A stretch of 5,436 nt of DNA from Candidatus Poribacteria bacterium (GTDB taxonomy: Bacteria > Poribacteria > WGA-4E > WGA-3G): assembly GCA_009835515.1 (NCBI GenBank), contig VXXH01000071.1, positions 1 through 5,436 on the forward strand. The letters are read 5' to 3'. Shown here one piece after another: positions 1-5,298 of this stretch (position 1 is its first letter; every line of letters begins with the position of its first letter). A model generated the notes under the pieces. It worked only from the letters and a program-made list of their open reading frames with translations. It was not told the origin of the DNA and did not search any database. Made by a program: the position numbers and the translations under genes.

Positions 1-1
1 C

Positions 2-898
2 TTTATAACTTATTCACATAAAGACATAAAAGCAAAAGAGCAGTTGATAACGTATCTTGCTGTGATGAAGAGCGAGGGTTCAATAAACATCTGGTCCGAT
101 AACGAAATCCTCCCTGGAGACACTTGGCGTGATTCTATATCTAAGAAGCTTGCAGAATCAGATATTCTTCTCTATCTTGTCTCTGATAATAGTCTTGCTT
201 CTGAAAGCTGCAATAGAGAATTGGCAGAGGCTTTAAACACAAACGTAAGAGTCATACCTATAATTCTCGAACGTTGCGATTGGTTAGATCACCAACTTAG
301 TAACTTCCAGGTTCTTCCGGAGAAAGGCAAACCCATTAACTTATGGGAAAATGAAAGCGAAGGTTGGCAAAGTACAGTTACTGGTATCCGAAAAGTCATT
401 CACCAAATGCAGACTCAGGCAGCTTCAGCACCTGATATATCTCAAGAAGAAGTACTATTAGAACTTGAATATGAACGAGGTAATTTTTTGATGCTACTTG
501 GGGAAATTGAGGCAGCGATCAAAGCATACTCGGATGTAATTGAATTGAATCCGAGTTACTCTGAGGCCTATAATAATCGCGGTGTCGTTTACGCTAACAA
601 AGGTGAATACGATCTAGCTATCAAGGACTTTAACACCGCACTCGAACTCAATCCGAATGATTTTTTTGCCTATAACAATCGCGGCAACGCTTATGGTGAT
701 ATGGACAAAGTTAGCGAAGCCATTGCAGACTTTAACACAGCCATAAAACTCAGACCTGATTACGCAAATGCCTACAATAATCGCGGCAATGCTTACCGCA
801 AAGACCTCAATTTTGAAAGAGCTCTTAAAGACTTTAGCACCGCTATAAAACTTGACCCAGATTTTGATGGAGCATATAACGGTCGCGGGGCTGCTTAA
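2..898 (+). CDS. TIR domain-TPR repeat protein, N-terminal part (5' end off window, ended by in-frame TAA)
   Basis: The reading frame is open from the left edge (first full codon at 2). The residues before the first usable start codon (TTG at 44) already read as the beginning of a TIR domain (FITYSHKD), so the true start is off-window and the TTG should not be used. Counting from position 2, the TIR domain spans about residues 1-125: box 1 FITYSHKD, then IWSDNEILPGDTW, LLYLVS, and SLASESCNRE, in which Glu73 (codon 218-220) is the expected catalytic glutamate of NAD-cleaving TIR domains. A short linker and four full TPR units (34 residues each, from about nt 451) follow. The frame stops at TAA 896-898 inside a fifth TPR, and the same frame continues with more TPRs to 1477. 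Bacterial TIR proteins commonly degrade NAD+ or make cyclic ADP-ribose signals on infection, with TPRs as sensing or oligomerising parts. That activity is inferred here. If the stop is real, the product keeps TIR plus four TPRs. Confidence 0.88.
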   Translation, partial: FITYSHKDIKAKEQLITYLAVMKSEGSINIWSDNEILPGDTWRDSISKKLAESDILLYLVSDNSLASESCNRELAEALNTNVRVIPIILERCDWLDHQLSNFQVLPEKGKPINLWENESEGWQSTVTGIRKVIHQMQTQAASAPDISQEEVLLELEYERGNFLMLLGEIEAAIKAYSDVIELNPSYSEAYNNRGVVYANKGEYDLAIKDFNTALELNPNDFFAYNNRGNAYGDMDKVSEAIADFNTAIKLRPDYANAYNNRGNAYRKDLNFERALKDFSTAIKLDPDFDGAYNGRGAA

Positions 899-961
899 CA
901 CGAAAAAGGCGATTTTGAGGAGGCTCTTGAAGACTTTAGCACCGCTATAAAACTTGACCCA
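827..961 (+). repeat. Near-identical stretches in adjacent TPR units (recent unit duplication)
   Basis: The stretch at 827-859 recurs at 929-961, exactly 102 nt (34 codons) later, with only the first base different. Both encode K/E-D-F-S-T-A-I-K-L-D-P. The other TPR units differ much more at the nucleotide level, so units 4 and 5 appear to be a recent duplication or to have been homogenised. The TAA stop lies in the less similar first half of the second unit. Confidence 0.75.
896..898 (+). other. In-frame TAA stop inside TPR unit 5 of the TIR-TPR gene
   Basis: The TPR units repeat every 102 nt. The codon at this register is TAC (590-592), TAT (692-694) and TAC (794-796) in the three preceding units, CAT at 998-1000 and TAT at 1202-1204. 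Here it is TAA, one substitution from Tyr. The frame is intact on both sides and the second half of the TPR (GDFEEALEDFSTAIKLDP) follows directly, so this is a nonsense change and not a gene boundary. Confidence 0.9.
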
Positions 962-1012
962 AATTATGTCAGCCCCTATATCAATCGAGGTCGCACTCAT
1001 GGCAGAAAAGAC

Positions 1013-1477
1013 ATGATTTCGGAAGCCATTAGTGACTTTAGCAAAGTGATAGAATTGGAACCTGATTATGCTGATGCTTATTATGATCGCGGTGTCGCTC
1101 ACGGCAAGAAACGCGACTTTGATCTTGCTATTAAGGATTATACCAAAGCAATACAACTTAATGCTATTTATACTAATGCCTATTGTAATCGAGGCAGTGC
1201 TTATTTCTGCAAAGGTGAGTTTGATCTCGCTATAGCAGACTATACCAAAGCAATAGAAATGGATCCAAATAGCGGCGAGGTTTATTGCAATCGTGGGTTA
1301 GTTTGGTTAGTTCGGCAAAATTGGGACAACGCCAGGGAGGACCTGGCTGCTGCTAAACGCATAGGATTGGATGTCAGTACTTGGTTTCATAAGCTCTACA
1401 AAAGCGTTGAGAACTTTGAGCGGATAATTGATGTTAAGTTACCAGAGGACATCGCTGTGATATTAACATCACAGTAG
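1013..1477 (+). CDS. TPR repeat protein, C-terminal part of the interrupted TIR-TPR gene
   Basis: This is the same reading frame as the upstream TIR-TPR segment. Coding character resumes right after the TAA at 896-898. The first ATG in frame is at 1013, but no convincing ribosome binding site precedes it, so I read this as the severed 3' half of one gene and not a separate gene. From 899 it holds the rest of TPR 5, then TPRs 6-9, each with the N-R-G-x-A-Y and A-I-x-D-x-x-K-A-I pattern. A non-TPR cap of about 35 residues follows, containing WFHKLYKSVENFE and KLPEDIA. It ends at TAG 1475-1477. A second tandem stop pair, TAG-TAA, lies in frame at 1508-1513. If translated alone from 1013 it would be a 154-residue TPR protein without an effector domain. 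Independent translation is possible but not supported. Confidence 0.7.
   Translation: MISEAISDFSKVIELEPDYADAYYDRGVAHGKKRDFDLAIKDYTKAIQLNAIYTNAYCNRGSAYFCKGEFDLAIADYTKAIEMDPNSGEVYCNRGLVWLVRQNWDNAREDLAAAKRIGLDVSTWFHKLYKSVENFERIIDVKLPEDIAVILTSQ
1455..1474. terminator. Perfect 7-bp inverted repeat at the end of the TIR-TPR gene (possible weak terminator)
   Basis: CTGTGAT (1455-1461) and ATCACAG (1468-1474) are perfect inverted repeats around a 6-nt ATTAAC spacer, ending just before the TAG stop. The position between two convergent coding segments would suit a terminator. However, no T-run follows on either strand and the repeat lies in coding sequence, so intrinsic termination is only a weak possibility. 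A protein-binding palindrome or chance are alternatives. Confidence 0.3.
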
Positions 1478-1506
1478 AATATGGTTCAAGGCAATTTTCG
1501 GACGAC

Positions 1507-1629
1507 TTAGTAAGATGTTTGCGAAGCGGATTCCAACCAGTTGATAGCAGCTTGTTCGTCCTGCTCAATTGCGATTTCAACTGCTCGTTTTGCAAATTCC
1601 AGAAGGTCTTTAGCGTGCTTGCGTAAGTT
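1507..1629 (-). pseudogene. 3' remnant of a type I restriction specificity (hsdS-like) gene
   Basis: The - strand encodes NLRKHAKDLLEFAKRAVE then IAIEQDEQAAINWLESASQT, ending at TAA (plus-strand 1507-1509). This matches the tail of the HsdS protein encoded at 4437-5177. The plus-strand stretch 1535-1629 aligns without gaps to 4453-4547, with 17 differences in 95 positions by my count (about 82% identity). Upstream of 1629 the similarity stops: the frame stays open to about 1686 but reads through the end of an inverted-repeat element, contains no ATG start and no target-recognition domain. It is therefore only the C-terminal helix of an HsdS, about 31 conserved residues plus a tail. It keeps a Gln codon (CAA) where the 4470 copy has TAG, so it serves as an internal reference for the intact C-terminus. 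Confidence 0.8.
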
Positions 1630-1660
1630 TATGGGAGCGTGAGAATTTGCTAAGAAATAG

Positions 1661-1795
1661 GGGGTGTGTAAAGTTTTAACACACAATTATGAGAAGTCCT
1701 CTTTTGTAGCATAAACTTTCAGTTTGTGCCTCGTCCTTTCACAAACCTAAAAAATCTCCTTCTGACAACCCACTGCCAAAATATTTACACACCCC
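1661..1795. mobile_element. 135-bp MITE-like element with terminal inverted repeats
   Basis: GGGGTGTGTAAA at 1661-1672 is the exact inverse complement of TTTACACACCCC at 1784-1795. Similarity continues imperfectly inward (AGTTTT on the left; ATATTTT in the right end's complement). There is no ORF of any length between the ends, so it would be a non-autonomous element moved by a transposase elsewhere. The GGGGTGTGTAAA end is reminiscent of IS256-type ends from memory, but that assignment is uncertain. I see no clear target-site duplication: the 8 bases before (AGAAATAG) and after (AGAGTATC) differ. It may thus be an old insertion, or a non-mobile hairpin. It sits about 30 bp from where the hsdS remnant loses similarity. 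Confidence 0.55.
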
Positions 1796-1825
1796 AGAGT
1801 ATCGTTTAATGTCTTGGCAATCTGA

Positions 1826-1856
1826 TTGGCATTTGCCTTACCGGATGTAGTATAAT
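1826..1856 (+). promoter_or_regulatory. Candidate sigma70-type promoter for the NACHT gene
   Basis: A consensus -10 box TATAAT lies at 1851-1856. TTGGCA (5 of 6 to TTGACA) lies at 1826-1831, giving a 19-bp spacer, longer than ideal. It points to the NACHT gene, the next + strand gene. Transcription would start near 1863. Confidence 0.35.
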
Positions 1857-1914
1857 TGCCCTAAAAGTAAACTTGTCGGGTCATTAGGTTCAAACAAAGA
1901 AAAGGAGCGAATGT

Positions 1915-1938
1915 ATTAGGCAAAACGTTTGGCCTTAT
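1915..1938. promoter_or_regulatory. 24-bp imperfect palindrome in the NACHT leader (candidate operator or RNA hairpin)
   Basis: The sequence is symmetric around AACGTT (1924-1929): 10 of 12 base pairs match, with breaks at 1917/1936 and 1922/1931. The half sites are TTAGGCAAAAC and its near complement GTTTGGCCTTA. A dyad of this size between a promoter and a start codon is typical of a repressor site, but no regulator gene is present in the window. The functional call is inference. Confidence 0.35.
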
Positions 1939-2023
1939 GAGCAGTTCAGTTAACAGAACCCGCCAGCGGGGGCCGTAATTTTTCATTGATTTTCGTTCAG
2001 CTAACATTAGCACCAAGTGAAAC

Positions 2024-2030
2024 AGGTAGG
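2024..2030 (+). promoter_or_regulatory. Ribosome binding site of the NACHT gene
   Basis: AGGTAGG ends six bases before the ATG at 2037 and supports that start. The protein then begins MLEKIGTGILTKAVSGFLKD, a plausible helical N-terminus for a NACHT protein. Confidence 0.55.
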
Positions 2031-2036
2031 TAAACA

Positions 2037-3611
2037 ATGCTTGAGAAAATTGGAACAGGGATTTTAACAAAGGCAGTTTCAGGATTTTTAAAAGATATCT
2101 GGGAACGTGTTAAGAACAGACACCAAAATTCAAAAAACGCCTCTCACGACTACAATACCCCCTACAAGAAACGTCACGGCCAACTCCAAGTCTTTTGCGT
2201 TGGAATGGAAGCACAGAGATCGGTTGACGACGTTTATGTAGTCGTTCAGTTCCTGACTAAAAGGAAAGCAACAAAGCATAACTCTACCGAAGACGTTGGA
2301 AAGGTATTTCTACAGAAAGGTAGAGGGTATTTCACTTCAACTTCAGATGAACGCCAAGACGGAATGAGGGCTGCCACTAACGAACAGTATCTGATGGTGC
2401 TCGGAGTTCCCGGTGTCGGAAAATCGACCTTTCTTCGCAAGATTGGACTTGAAGCCCTAAAAGGAGAGGACGGGAATTTAGAGCACCAGTGTATCCCTGT
2501 TTTCCTTGAACTGAGGAGGTTTACCAAGGATCCGATTGATATTGAGGCATGGATTATCAACGAATTTAAGATATGTGGTCATCCATATCCCGAGCAGTGG
2601 GCAAATTCTAAGTTGAAATCTGGTGAACTGCTAATACTTTTTGATGGTCTTGATGAGGTGCCAAAGCCGAACGTTAACAACGTCATTAATAAAATTAGGG
2701 ATTTCGTCCATCAATATAGCCAAAACCGCTTTATCGCTTCCTGCCGGATAGGAGCGTACAAAGGAGAGTTTACAGATTTCACTGTAGTGGAGATAACAGA
2801 CTTTGATGATTCGCAGATTGAGATGTACATCAACAATTGGTTTGCATCAGTGACCAATAGAAAGATGAAAACTGCTCAACGATGTTGGCAAGCATTGAAT
2901 GATCCAGAGCGTCAAGCAATCAAAGCGTTAGCACAGAATCCTTTATCACTCGCGCTATTGTGTCAGGTTTATGAAGACTCACAAGATTTCCCATCAACTC
3001 AAGCGATCCTCTATGAAAAAATTCTTAACATTTTTCTGAAAAAGTGGACAGCAGAGAAACATGTTAGTAGAGACCTACCAGTGGGTCCGTATTTGGCTAT
3101 CTCTACTGTAAAGGAGCTACTTTCTGAAATTGCAGCACGGAACTTTAAGGAAGACCGTCTTGTTTTCAGTGAGGACGAACTCATCGATCAGATTCAAGAA
3201 TTCTACCAACGGAGGACCGATATATCCTCAGGATTTGATGCTTCTGAGATCTTAGATGCAATTCTTGTGGATCCAGGGCTTTTCGTTGAAAGGGCTAATG
3301 GTGTCTACACTTTCTTTCACCTAACGTTTCAGGAGTATTTAACGGCGAATCACATCGTAGGAGACACGCCTTCAATTCAGCATCCGGTGAATCAGCATTT
3401 ATATTATTGGCGGTGGGAAAAAGTCTTATTACTAACCGACTCAATTCAGGATATGGTGAATCAGCACTTATATCATCCGCTGTGGCGAGAAGTCTTCTTA
3501 TTCACTGCTGGGCTGATGCGCGAAGCAGATCTTTTGCTTTTGGCAATGGAAGTAGAAGCCGTTGAGTACATTCACTCCCATGAACTCGAAGGACTGTTAC
3601 GATGGGCATAG
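2037..3611 (+). CDS. NACHT-family NTPase (STAND), N-terminal and NTPase part, ended by in-frame TAG
   Basis: The 524-residue segment starts with a helical N-terminal region (1-115), followed by a NACHT module: Walker A GVPGVGKST (123-131), Walker B LLILFDGLDE (198-207) with the doubled acidic end typical of NACHT, sensor-type RFIASCR (231-237), the NPLSLALLC motif (301-309), and the FFHLTFQEYLTA winged-helix signature (426-437). All nucleotide-binding residues are intact. NACHT proteins are signal-transduction ATPases with numerous degrees of relatedness to animal NLRs, and many bacterial ones protect against phage. That role is inferred here from family and context. No separate effector domain is recognisable at the N-terminus. 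Two tandem 23-residue repeats lie at 446-491. The segment ends at TAG 3609-3611 after LEGLLRWA, yet the same frame stays open to 4442 and encodes the usual NACHT C-terminal region, so this is about two thirds of an 801-codon gene. Confidence 0.9.
   Translation: MLEKIGTGILTKAVSGFLKDIWERVKNRHQNSKNASHDYNTPYKKRHGQLQVFCVGMEAQRSVDDVYVVVQFLTKRKATKHNSTEDVGKVFLQKGRGYFTSTSDERQDGMRAATNEQYLMVLGVPGVGKSTFLRKIGLEALKGEDGNLEHQCIPVFLELRRFTKDPIDIEAWIINEFKICGHPYPEQWANSKLKSGELLILFDGLDEVPKPNVNNVINKIRDFVHQYSQNRFIASCRIGAYKGEFTDFTVVEITDFDDSQIEMYINNWFASVTNRKMKTAQRCWQALNDPERQAIKALAQNPLSLALLCQVYEDSQDFPSTQAILYEKILNIFLKKWTAEKHVSRDLPVGPYLAISTVKELLSEIAARNFKEDRLVFSEDELIDQIQEFYQRRTDISSGFDASEILDAILVDPGLFVERANGVYTFFHLTFQEYLTANHIVGDTPSIQHPVNQHLYYWRWEKVLLLTDSIQDMVNQHLYHPLWREVFLFTAGLMREADLLLLAMEVEAVEYIHSHELEGLLRWA
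3372..3509 (+). repeat. Tandem in-frame 69-bp duplication within the NACHT gene
   Basis: Units 3372-3440 and 3441-3509 align without gaps, with 52 of 69 bases identical by my count. They encode 23-residue units SIQ..VNQHLY....W..V.L.T with 13 identical residues. The second unit (LYHPLWREVFLFTAG) looks like the normal family sequence, and the first is the more diverged copy. The repeat lies just after the winged-helix motif, where the regulatory C-terminal region begins. Confidence 0.8.
3609..3611 (+). other. In-frame TAG stop inside the NACHT gene
   Basis: The TAG lies between ...LLRWA and KITDHTNDQYNRIAKQLFAI. The frame before (from 2037) and after (to 4442) is the same, and the 27 codons from 3612 to the next ATG at 3693 contain no stop. 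The downstream Y-x-x-x-A-K-x-x-F-A-I-R pattern is what normally follows this point in NACHT proteins of this type, as I recall them. TAG is one base from codons for Gln, Glu, Lys, Tyr, Trp, Leu or Ser. The original residue cannot be fixed from this window. Confidence 0.88.
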
Positions 3612-3692
3612 AAAATTACAGACCACACAAATGATCAATACAACAGAATTGCCAAACAACTATTTGCTATTCGCCAATTCTTTTCCTTATGG

Positions 3693-4442
3693 ATGCTCAA
3701 TCAAATTTATGAAGAGGTTGATAATGTTATTTCTGACGAACCAGACTATGACAACCAAGAGCCTGATCTGAGTAGCGACAAAGACTTTGAATTCTACCTT
3801 TTATTTGACTTGGGCCAAGATCTCTACCGAAAACTTGACCAAGACCTCTATGAAGGTCTCGACCTAAACTTTTTAACCACACAAAATCGCTACGGGGGAT
3901 TCAACCGATACCGAGATCTCTACCTTAACCTCTGCTGGAAGTCCGATATTGAGCGAAATCCCTACACAAACCTCCACCAAGATATTTACCGATATATGGG
4001 TTCTAATTCCTACCCTCTTAGATTTTCTAAATTCGGAGATCAATTTAGCAAAGAATTGGACAATCGAATAGCGGTTGTTGAGCGTATGGAACAGATGAAA
4101 ATTTTCAATGGCGTGGATTTACAACGTATGGTTCAGCGGTTTAAGGCACAACGGGAATTCATCAAAGCGGCAGATGAAGGTGAATCTGTTAAACCACCAA
4201 TGAAATCTATCCACGACACATGGCTTGAGGTATTGGGTATCACCAACGACATGCTCCGGATTCCACTCGAGGAGTTAAGTTGCTATGTCTCGTATGTTGA
4301 GACAGTAGAATTTATCTTCTCATGCAAAGCAGCAGCTAGACATGTTACACCTGAAGTATGGCAAGAAATTGAGGACGGGCTGCTAAGGGACGAAAGAACA
4401 CAAGAAGTTCTCACATTCAAAAGTTTAAGAGATGTGCTATGA
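3693..4442 (+). CDS. C-terminal part of the interrupted NACHT protein
   Basis: This segment is in the same frame as the NACHT gene upstream. Coding sequence actually resumes at 3612, directly after the TAG, while the first ATG is at 3693 and has no ribosome binding site, so I treat it as the severed 3' part and not an independent gene. The first half is rich in D-L-Y/L-D repeats (GQDLYRKLDQDLYEGLDL, RDLYLNL, HQDIYRYM), matching the leucine/aspartate-rich C-terminal region I associate with cyanobacterial-type NACHT proteins. The last 80 residues carry a conserved-looking tail (IHDTWLEVLGITNDML, then CKAAARHVTPEVWQEIEDGLL). It stops at TGA 4440-4442, whose region is shared with the extended end of the convergent HsdS gene at 4437. 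No catalytic motif is visible. In the intact protein this region would probably sense or oligomerise. Confidence 0.7.
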   Translation: MLNQIYEEVDNVISDEPDYDNQEPDLSSDKDFEFYLLFDLGQDLYRKLDQDLYEGLDLNFLTTQNRYGGFNRYRDLYLNLCWKSDIERNPYTNLHQDIYRYMGSNSYPLRFSKFGDQFSKELDNRIAVVERMEQMKIFNGVDLQRMVQRFKAQREFIKAADEGESVKPPMKSIHDTWLEVLGITNDMLRIPLEELSCYVSYVETVEFIFSCKAAARHVTPEVWQEIEDGLLRDERTQEVLTFKSLRDVL

Positions 4443-4472
4443 AACAGATTTGAACCAGTCAACAGCTGCCTA
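4437..4472 (-). pseudogene. Severed C-terminal tail of the HsdS gene, after in-frame TAG (4470-4472)
   Basis: Beyond the TAG the same frame reads AAVDWFKSVS and stops at TAG (4437-4439). The paralogous remnant at 1507 reads EQDE-Q-AAINWLESASQTSY at this place, so the TAG replaces a Gln codon (CAG to TAG is one change) and the original protein ran ten residues further. The original end overlaps the last bases of the convergent NACHT gene (stop 4440-4442). Loss of the last 11 residues of the terminal helix may be tolerated, so function is not clearly destroyed. Confidence 0.82.
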
Positions 4473-4547
4473 TTCGTCCTGCTCAATAGCAATTTCGACT
4501 GTGCGTTTGGCATGTTCTAAAAGGTCTTTGGCGTGCTTGCGTAAGTT
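4453..4547. repeat. Second copy of the hsdS 3' repeat (direct repeat with 1535-1629)
   Basis: These 95 bp align without gaps to 1535-1629, with 17 differences by my count. The two copies have the same orientation, are about 2.9 kb apart, and flank the 135-bp element and the whole NACHT gene. Recombination between them would delete the NACHT gene and leave a single hsdS end. Confidence 0.82.
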
Positions 4548-5177
4548 GAAAGATTCAATGACTTTCTGTTCAATTTCAGCTTGTTTCTCTTGGTGGAGAA
4601 TAGGAATAATCGTTCTCGCAACTTGATCTGGTCGCCAATGGAGAATTACGGAGCCTCCTACATCCCGATTAACTTGTTCTTGTGTTAGAGATGAATTGAG
4701 AACCAGCGTTAAGTACTCATTTCTGATTTTATCTGTTTTGGTTTTCAACCGGAGTATACCGCCAGCAGGGATCATTTTTTCGGGTGCTTCGCGCAAATAG
4801 TAGGCTATGCCGGGGGTTGCGTCCTTACTGAAAAGTATCTCGCCCTGTTTAGGTTGGTGTTCCGTGATTTCTGCGTACAATTCTTCTGAAATGTATTTCT
4901 CTTGTGTGATTTCAAACGGACTGAGATTACTCACCCGCACAAAAGGAATACCGCTCTCAAGATACTCTTTGCTCCCCACCTCAACGCATTTTTTAAGCAC
5001 TGCCAGATTTCCCAAAGTATCCCAACCACCTGAATAATTTTTGATGGCGTTGACGATCTCGTCATACTTCGGCTGAAAATAATCCGCATCAATGCGCTCT
5101 GCACGTTGCATGCTTGCATAATCCCTGGAAAAAGTTAAACTGTGCTTCGGTTGCCAATCGGTGGAGCCCGAATTCAC
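4470..5177 (-). CDS. hsdS: Type I restriction-modification specificity subunit (HsdS), half-length, C-terminus cut by in-frame TAG
   Basis: The protein has 235 residues from a GTG at 5177. Residues 25-41 (RAERIDADYFQPKYDEI) are the conserved motif that opens an HsdS half. A single target-recognition domain follows (about 53-195, with WDTLGNLA, GIPFVRVSNLSP, GEILFSKDATPGIAYYL, GGILRLK, GGSVILHWRPDQV and IPILHQEKQ), and then the conserved helix ESFNLRKHAKDLLEHAKRT. HsdS places a type I methylase/restriction complex on its target. No hsdM or hsdR is in the window. Full-length HsdS has two recognition domains and this has one, so it is either a half-subunit working as a dimer or a gene missing its first half. 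The DWQPKHSLTF residues at its start normally lie between the two halves in proteins I recall, which favours truncation. The start is uncertain: neither GTG 5177 nor ATG 5111 has a clear ribosome binding site. Confidence 0.85.
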   Translation of the reverse strand: MNSGSTDWQPKHSLTFSRDYASMQRAERIDADYFQPKYDEIVNAIKNYSGGWDTLGNLAVLKKCVEVGSKEYLESGIPFVRVSNLSPFEITQEKYISEELYAEITEHQPKQGEILFSKDATPGIAYYLREAPEKMIPAGGILRLKTKTDKIRNEYLTLVLNSSLTQEQVNRDVGGSVILHWRPDQVARTIIPILHQEKQAEIEQKVIESFNLRKHAKDLLEHAKRTVEIAIEQDE

Positions 5178-5298
5178 GCCGAAGGAAATGAAAAAATGAA
5201 AGCAGCAGGACGTAAAGCCACCATTATACGCGGTTAATACGTCCTATAGTCGAGAAACAGACATATGAAAATACTTCAACACTTTTTCATCAATCTCC
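5178..5298. other. Region between the HsdS gene and the small membrane ORF, without a supported gene
   Basis: On the - strand the HsdS frame stays open to a TAG at 5244-5246, but its residues (cysteine- and phenylalanine-rich) do not resemble HsdS. A perfect TATAAT lies on the - strand at 5228-5223, about 45 bases before the GTG, without a recognisable -35 box at normal spacing. It might drive hsdS. Nothing else is convincing. This is where the first recognition domain of a full HsdS would be expected, and I do not see it. Confidence 0.4.

Larger units (their letters stand above)
1796..2036. other. Intergenic leader upstream of the NACHT gene
   Basis: No gene is supported here. The stretch holds a candidate promoter (1826-1856), an imperfect 24-bp palindrome (1915-1938), a short GC stem CCCG/CGGG (1959-1962 and 1967-1970) followed eight bases later by five T (1979-1983), and the NACHT ribosome binding site. 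If the promoter is right, the NACHT mRNA has a leader of about 170 nt, long enough for post-transcriptional control. An AAGGAG at 1902-1907 sits just before an ATG whose frame closes after two codons. Confidence 0.4.

Noticed and set aside
614..1156. 180-codon ORF on the - strand opposite the TPR array
   Set aside because: It is a mirror of the TPR repeats: its own protein is repetitive with the same 34-residue period, as expected for an antisense shadow of a repeat gene.
451..1382. Regular 102-nt repeats as a possible CRISPR or satellite array
   Set aside because: The repeats are coding, in frame and diverged, with the 34-residue TPR period. There are no identical short repeats with unique spacers.
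1653..1803. Target-site duplication around the 135-bp element
   Set aside because: The 8-9 bases on each side do not match; only a two-base AG can be forced, which is not meaningful.
1861..2070. 69-codon ORF on the - strand across the NACHT leader
   Set aside because: It overlaps the NACHT start, promoter region and palindrome and has no recognisable domain or ribosome binding site.
2246..2560. 104-codon ORF on the - strand inside the NACHT gene
   Set aside because: It lies opposite the Walker A region of a well-supported gene and has no family signature.
3562..3771. 69-codon + strand ORF spanning the NACHT TAG, considered as a frameshift bypass of the stop
   Set aside because: It is in another frame and carries no NACHT-like sequence. 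The true continuation is in the original frame, so no frameshift is needed.
4283..4513. 76-codon - strand ORF at the NACHT/hsdS junction
   Set aside because: It is out of frame with HsdS and overlaps the conserved NACHT C-terminus; there is no independent support.
4432..5037. + strand ORFs (4432-4626 and 4807-5037) opposite hsdS
   Set aside because: Both are antisense shadows of the well-supported HsdS reading frame.
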